A DNA stretch of 57,388 nucleotides from Bdellovibrionota bacterium. Its GTDB lineage: Bacteria; Bdellovibrionota; Bdellovibrionia; Bdellovibrionales; JAEYZS01. The notes under the pieces are model-generated. The model made no database searches. It saw only the letters and a list, made by a program, of their open reading frames with translations, and had not been told where the DNA came from. The stretch spans positions 157,395-214,782 of the forward strand of contig JAZKEU010000017.1 of the NCBI GenBank assembly GCA_040386775.1, given 5' to 3'. Shown here in pieces: positions 54,101-57,388 of this stretch. Numbering within the stretch: position 1 is the stretch's first letter; each line of letters begins with the position of its first letter. The position numbers and the translations under genes are program-made.

Positions 54101-55072
54101 CCCGAGCCCACGAAAGCAGTTCAGGATATTGCCCTTACGTCATTCCACGAAGCTGGTCATAATTTTCTGATGAAAGTTCTCATGGGGGATAAATTCAAAG
54201 CTACTCGCGTGACCAGAATTCCTGGAGTTTTAATGGATCCATCTGGGCCGATAGCTTATTTGGGTGTCGCGGAAAGCACTATGACTGAAAGTATGAAATA
54301 CAATCGAGAAGGCGTAATTGAAACGCTTGCCAGGATGCTAGGCGGAGATATTGCGGAAACAGTAGTGACTAAAAATGGTAGAAGGCATTCTGGTATTAGT
54401 AATGACATTTTAAGAGCTACAGACCTCGCTCGTGAGGCTGTAGGAGAGTGGGGACTCTCTGACAAATGGGGAAGGCGCGTTGTAAAAGCTGATCAAATGA
54501 ATAGTTTATCAGATGAAGAGAAAAAAATATTCAATAGTGAAGTGGATGTTTTATTGAAAGATGCCAGAGCTTTGGGCGAGGCAATTATCAGAGAGCCGGG
54601 TAACTTTGAAGTCTTTAAAGCGTTAGGCTTGGAAATATTTGCAAAAGGGGATTTAAAAGAAAAAGCCATTGCTGATTTCTACCAAGCGCAAGATTCAAGA
54701 ATTAATTATCCTTCAGATATTTATGCGGTCATTCAATCTTCGAAGGTAAGAATTGAAAAGGATATTAAATCTCCAGAGAACAATGGCCTATTTGTTAAGA
54801 AAAACCAAGCGCATCATAACGTAGAATTTGTAGAAGGTATTGTGTTGCCGAGTGAGTATGCGAGTATAGATACAATTATTGCAGAAGAAAAAAAGGCCGA
54901 ACTTTCTAAAGTTCAATTGCCAAAGAATATACCTATCTTTACAAACTTTAACGTTATCTCTTCTGTGAATCGAACGCATACTCAAGTAAATGGTTCTCAA
55001 GCATCAGTTGCGTTTAAACCTAAGCCGAGCGGAGATTTGCAGGGGCAAACATGCGCTCGATTGTTTCAATAG
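51107..55072 (+). CDS. apparently exported tandem AAA+ ATPase fused to M41 zinc peptidase, tail CARLFQ
   Basis: A 1321-residue protein. N-terminus: a hydrophobic segment at 8-26 and SSSAFA|DEE at 35-43, which reads like an export signal with a long c-region. Residues 45-220 are helical. AAA+ domain 1: Walker A GTPGSGKDT (about 270), Walker B VLYVNEVD (about 380, Asn for Asp), FSSND sensor, EFINRL Arg finger. AAA+ domain 2, ClpB-D2-like: GLSSTGKTET (about 697), VIFMFEEI (about 766), ATGNAG, AFINRV. M41-like peptidase: HEAGH at 1014-1018 and SGISNDILRATDLA with third-ligand Asp about 1099, followed by GEWGLSD as in FtsH. It ends CARLFQ, the terminal motif. GGGGAAAAC precedes ATG 51107. The 55081 gene follows 8 nt later. 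FtsH and ClpA/B are cytoplasm-facing in known cases, so export would be unusual; an uncleaved anchor is the alternative. Confidence 0.88.
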   Translation: MGNRPSSVVIAYFILAFSLSLGNLSFKEYHFKVTSSSAFADEEISNDARQVLARLYNSSVVLSPQDVIKISVLEKYKFYDVGEILWDRFELELRNINNDRRESKVDTSDIFEAIFKIAGRLTTQEHRAQLERCLIVLHEQMNYLEALAIQGTEDQLREYLSLKDYFDTVEENLKTLVEKAPRSNLPHLQNPIEIPRKSKPTMLPDGTPSMGITQDEEIKIITREEIQSIKDEMSKKVIGQPVALQALINILYETYTYGYGREKPKRLFFSGTPGSGKDTLVREFANAIHKSPTAYQEHVFEAPIAKSNADLWALQGSTTGHVGSETITPFIKWLVKHSGGKYQLLEPGPNEKFQPHIIENKNWSPGQVLSGYFAPEESVLYVNEVDKWSKNNINQFLLRAMEKGYFVVNNPGAGLDRIYVPINIIFSSNDLIPDIAARDKSGKRYGPPLSIEQLNENVVRIEQDPSIFRNRLMSASSSKSDIVTSDSAGYSEEFINRLGDQELIPLRVLTHEDAKTILGLNMETLQSKMKNSLGAYAGLELEWSNGLVDFLFDFQRNDEEGARRLQARVDMVESTLMSMIEEEKIKPRDLPLKVAMDIEKNSDGTTNLVLRRTDNSGQVYAHTLIAATVAEKNKNPLSDAEFADLATLGRRLSKHVYGIDHILEKIGRTIALSKDAETRKRDGVQEHKKAEVFFLLGLSSTGKTETGKAIARELFKEGEAARVTIDFNNIKTVQDLRDAVLGTTSGDRFYPSKFMQEYDRLNGRVIFMFEEIANAPLEVLRALYDILDEAVVTSFADKKPRSMSKVIILATGNAGEEWYKGIPRDLSFDIQMTTMRDIYQKSIADQDYQRLLLEKYFSEAFINRVGIDRFMFFPPFSHQSIREVAIGNLQAAIQDLKPKNGQRGWSIGFRNQADYVKLIETVENEGFVLREQGRSIVNFVNMEIKNKIRWELRNGGVADNARVLIVPSQVNDEEVKFNLIVEGSAQDLSLKVKRRKVEPEPTKAVQDIALTSFHEAGHNFLMKVLMGDKFKATRVTRIPGVLMDPSGPIAYLGVAESTMTESMKYNREGVIETLARMLGGDIAETVVTKNGRRHSGISNDILRATDLAREAVGEWGLSDKWGRRVVKADQMNSLSDEEKKIFNSEVDVLLKDARALGEAIIREPGNFEVFKALGLEIFAKGDLKEKAIADFYQAQDSRINYPSDIYAVIQSSKVRIEKDIKSPENNGLFVKKNQAHHNVEFVEGIVLPSEYASIDTIIAEEKKAELSKVQLPKNIPIFTNFNVISSVNRTHTQVNGSQASVAFKPKPSGDLQGQTCARLFQ

Positions 55073-55080
55073 AATGAGGA

Positions 55081-55671
55081 ATGATGATTAGAATTATTTT
55101 AAGTCTTTTGATTTTAATACTTTCGTTTGAGGCTTTAGCCTTACCATCAAGTGATAAAAAAGAGAGGGTTTTAGCAGAGCTCTCTTCTTTATCTACAGAG
55201 GTCGATGTCTATGCATTGCAATCTATAAGGGCTCAGATTACCCAGGAAGAATTAGATATTGTCATGTTTAGGCTTAAAAAAGAAATAGAAAAGATTCCGT
55301 CTATTGATTTAGGAACTCACAATACTTATGACTTAACCTTAATTTATAATTTGATTCAAACTTTATACTACAAAGGTGCGAAAGACTATTTAGCTTCTTT
55401 GGGAGAAATACAGAATTTGGCGAATATAAAATTGGGAGTATTCGCCATATACAATGAACTTTTATCTTATCAAATAGAAAGTTTAATTTTAAGAGCCAAC
55501 ATTGACTTAACCAAAGACAAAATTCAGTTGGTTAGAAGAATAGATCACTTGGATCGCCTTGATTCGCTTATCAATGAGTATAAAAATTCTTTTTTGCCAA
55601 AAATGAATTTGGCAGAGTCCAATGCATACTATTTTGAGCATATGGCCACATGTTCTTATCTATTTAGGTAA
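55081..55671 (+). CDS. small exported partner of the AAA+/M41 protein, tail CSYLFR
   Basis: A 196-residue protein with signal peptide MMIRIILSLLILILSFEALA|LPS. The mature chain is almost entirely amphipathic helices (VLAELSSLSTEVDVYALQSI, IQLVRRIDHLDRLDSLINEY), with one Cys, in the tail. It ends MATCSYLFR, the terminal C-x-x-L-F-R motif. It lies 8 nt after the AAA+/M41 gene, so they are certainly one operon; it may be a subunit, adaptor or inhibitor of that protease. No family recognised. It abuts the convergent zinc-ribbon gene. Confidence 0.75.
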   Translation: MMIRIILSLLILILSFEALALPSSDKKERVLAELSSLSTEVDVYALQSIRAQITQEELDIVMFRLKKEIEKIPSIDLGTHNTYDLTLIYNLIQTLYYKGAKDYLASLGEIQNLANIKLGVFAIYNELLSYQIESLILRANIDLTKDKIQLVRRIDHLDRLDSLINEYKNSFLPKMNLAESNAYYFEHMATCSYLFR

Positions 55672-55869
55672 TTACTGTAGAATAAAAGTATTCACCTTCG
55701 TTTGAATTCCGCAAGCGGGACACTTCGCTGCTTCCTGCACCGTGTGGTTATGCTTGTTTGCGAGATGAGTGAATTCGAGTGTTGTTCCACATAAGCAACA
55801 AGTGCTAAGTGCTTTCACTACATCTTCTGCTGTGCTTTGAGTTGTCGGAATTCCTTTTTGCATGTCCAT
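55672..55869 (-). CDS. small zinc-ribbon protein
   Basis: A 65-residue cytoplasmic protein with two CxxC pairs (CCLCGTT and CPACGIQ) about 28 residues apart, and intervening His residues (THLANKHNHT), fitting one zinc ribbon. RBS AGGAGGG precedes ATG 55869. It could bind nucleic acid or a protein partner. It converges with the 55081 gene with no gap. The 195 nt upstream (to 56064) hold no further gene. Confidence 0.75.
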   Translation of the reverse strand: MDMQKGIPTTQSTAEDVVKALSTCCLCGTTLEFTHLANKHNHTVQEAAKCPACGIQTKVNTFILQ

Positions 55870-56064
55870 TGTGCCCTCCTGGCTACAATGAACTCTTCGG
55901 TCCCGCCCGCATAACCTTTAAGGAGCTTTAGCGGTTTCTGTGAGTGTCTAGACCTTGGCTCTAGGCTATTTCTTCCGCCTATTGCGTTTTATTGTATTTA
56001 AAGCAAAAATTACGCATTGCGAAGGTTTGATTGTTCCATATCAGACTGATAGTTTTTGTCTCTT

Positions 56065-56568
56065 ATGACGAGCACGCAAACGAGACTTCAATACATCAAA
56101 AACGTATTGGGTATTAAATCCATAATTATTCCTGAAGGGTATCAACCCAAAGCAAGAATTTTCTCTCAAAATCCCATGGAGTTTGCATTTCAAACTTTCA
56201 ACAATGGCCAAGTGCTTTTTCTCTCGAGCTTCGCGGAGGAAAAGGATAAGAATTTCTCGGTAGAAGAACTTCAGCTTTTAGAAAAAATCATCGTGGCTTT
56301 AAAATTAAAGTTTGAAAAAACAGATATCGCGAAAGTGAAGCACGCCTCTAAATCACAATTGGCTCTAGATCTTAAATCAAAAAATTATTCTTATGTATTT
56401 TTGCTTGGGGAAACAATTTCAAGTCTATTTCAACGCAAAAATCAATTCGAAGAGTGTGGCGTAAATTTTTTCGCAACTTTTCATCCACAAGATATGATTC
56501 AGAATCCTGACCTTAAAAAGGAAGCGTGGAATGGTTTTAAAGTTATTATGGAGAATCTTCCGAGATGA
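56065..56568 (+). CDS. UDG-superfamily-like protein lacking the catalytic N-terminus
   Basis: A 167-residue protein; ATG 56065 is used (an in-frame TTG lies at 56056). The C-terminal FFATFHPQDMIQNPDLKKEAWNGFKVIMENL closely matches the end of family 4 uracil-DNA glycosylases (HPxxxLRNPxLKxxAWxDL). The middle has a strand with YVFLLGETISSLF, like the LLGxxA region. The N-terminal half lacks the family's GExPGxxED water-activating and Cys cluster motifs, so it is probably not an active glycosylase. It overlaps the NfeD-like gene by 4 nt. Confidence 0.6.
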   Translation: MTSTQTRLQYIKNVLGIKSIIIPEGYQPKARIFSQNPMEFAFQTFNNGQVLFLSSFAEEKDKNFSVEELQLLEKIIVALKLKFEKTDIAKVKHASKSQLALDLKSKNYSYVFLLGETISSLFQRKNQFEECGVNFFATFHPQDMIQNPDLKKEAWNGFKVIMENLPR

Positions 56569-57388
56569 TGAAAATTCTAATTAGTATTTTTAGCATTCTG
56601 TTTGTTATGGTCTGTTTCAACTTCAATGCTGAGGCAAAAGATCCTTGCACGCTCGAAATCAAAATCGAAGGAGTTATCGGTCCAGGAACTACAGATTATA
56701 TTGATCGTGCGATTTCTAAAGCCAAAAATTTAGAATGTTCTTCGTTCTTGGCTCTGATTAATACGCCTGGTGGAAGTTTAGAATCCACACGCATTATCGT
56801 CGAGAAGATTTTAAATTCAGATATTCCTTTCTTATGCTTGGTCGCTCCACAAGGGGGCCATGCGGGAAGTGCGGGCGCAATTATTCTTCAGGCATGCCAT
56901 GTGAATGGTGCTTTAATGGCCACAAACTTAGGTGCAGCAACGCCCGTTGCAGGCAGTGGACAGGAAATTCCTAAGGATTTAAGAAACAAACTCATCAACG
57001 ATACGGTCAGCTGGCTTGAGGGCGTGACAAAATTGCGGGGAAGAAATTTAGAATTTTCTAAGAAAATTGTAGATGAGGCCAAAGCTGTATCTAGCGAAGA
57101 AGCTTTTAAATTAAAAGCCATTGATATTTTAAGCGACGACATTAAAGGATTCTTAGAGAAAGCCAAAGGTCGAAAAGTTTCGATCAACCAAAAAGATCAC
57201 GTTGTTGTGGTTGGTGAAATTGAATCTTACAAACAAGACTCAAGATTTCATATCTTGCAAATTTTCTCAGATCCACAAATTGCGTATTTGTTGTTTATGG
57301 GATCCCTTGCTCTTTTATATTTTGAATTCACTCACCCGGGCACAATTGCTCCTGGGGTGATTGGCGCGATTGGTTTGGTTTTGAGTTT
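56565..57388 (+). CDS. NfeD-type membrane serine protease (3' end outside window)
   Basis: ATG 56565 (or 56568) overlaps the preceding stop, and the frame is open to the window edge (274 residues). The signal peptide MMKILISIFSILFVMVCFNFNAEA|K is followed by a ClpP-class domain: IEGVIGPGTTDYIDRAI, LINTPGGSLESTR and GHAGSAGAIILQACH, the last with the putative catalytic Ser, plus MATNLGAATPV. Then the membrane part begins (IAYLLFMGSLALLYFEFTHPGTIAPGVIG). This is the NfeD1b/stomatin-operon protease architecture, often paired with a stomatin homologue, which may lie beyond the edge. Confidence 0.88.
   Translation, partial: MMKILISIFSILFVMVCFNFNAEAKDPCTLEIKIEGVIGPGTTDYIDRAISKAKNLECSSFLALINTPGGSLESTRIIVEKILNSDIPFLCLVAPQGGHAGSAGAIILQACHVNGALMATNLGAATPVAGSGQEIPKDLRNKLINDTVSWLEGVTKLRGRNLEFSKKIVDEAKAVSSEEAFKLKAIDILSDDIKGFLEKAKGRKVSINQKDHVVVVGEIESYKQDSRFHILQIFSDPQIAYLLFMGSLALLYFEFTHPGTIAPGVIGAIGLVLS

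Noticed and set aside
1-57388. CRISPR arrays, prophage, insertion sequences
   Set aside because: No regularly spaced repeats, no phage structural genes and no transposase with terminal inverted repeats were found.

Overview
The window looks like chromosomal DNA of a low-GC, free-living or predatory member of the Bdellovibrionota (Bdellovibrio-like). This is inferred from content, because no rRNA or marker alignment could be run. The pointers are repeated TIGR02147-type regulators beside exported proteins, many secreted hydrolases and metallopeptidases, CarD-, PilZ- and HD-GYP-type signalling proteins, class II GlpX, and an otherwise ordinary diderm gene set (PgsA, lipoproteins, a probable outer-membrane protein).

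Layout. 1-3.4 kb: an exported leucine-rich-repeat protein (cut by the window edge) and regulator cassette A (lipoprotein + TIGR02147). 3.4-15.6 kb: mostly housekeeping and stress genes: ETF-quinone oxidoreductase, an HPF-like protein, a cyclic-nucleotide/zinc-ribbon protein, dps-nhaA, an MFS carrier, an OmpR-type regulator, a membrane PilZ protein, an RRM protein and greB. 15.7-20.9 kb: hydrolase, pseudouridine synthase, MATE pump, secreted metzincin-like peptidase. 21.1-32.5 kb: after tRNA-Gly comes an accessory-looking run with regulator cassettes B and C, a subtilase, a second metallopeptidase, lipoproteins and many small exported proteins. 32.5-43.8 kb: pgsA, glpX, SRPBCC proteins, a Tat-exported intradiol dioxygenase, HD-GYP, recG, a large subtilase and carD. 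43.9-50.9 kb: gltX-cysS-uvrB-uvrC, with the last three genes overlapping. 51.1-57.4 kb: an extraordinary 1321-residue tandem AAA+ / M41 metallopeptidase with an export-type N-terminus, its small exported partner, a zinc-ribbon protein, a UDG-like remnant and an NfeD-type membrane protease (cut by the window edge).

Three patterns stand out. (1) Five proteins with export signals end in C-x-x-[LI]-F, usually plus Q or R, as their last residues. Two more carry C-x-x-L-F-R five or six residues after the predicted signal-peptide cleavage site. This looks like an undescribed terminal sorting or attachment tag. (2) The tagged set includes a ClpB-like double ATPase fused to an FtsH-type HEAGH peptidase, apparently exported, in an operon with a second tagged protein. 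(3) The three TIGR02147 cassettes each pair a regulator with an exported protein having a Gly-rich start and a conserved His-Glu helix. In B and C the promoter holds three half-sites with exactly the same geometry (first to third 24 nt, first to ATG 73 nt) but different sequences, and the first gene appears leaderless. Cassette A has a similar arrangement.

Functions are read from motifs by eye. No database search or structure prediction was possible.
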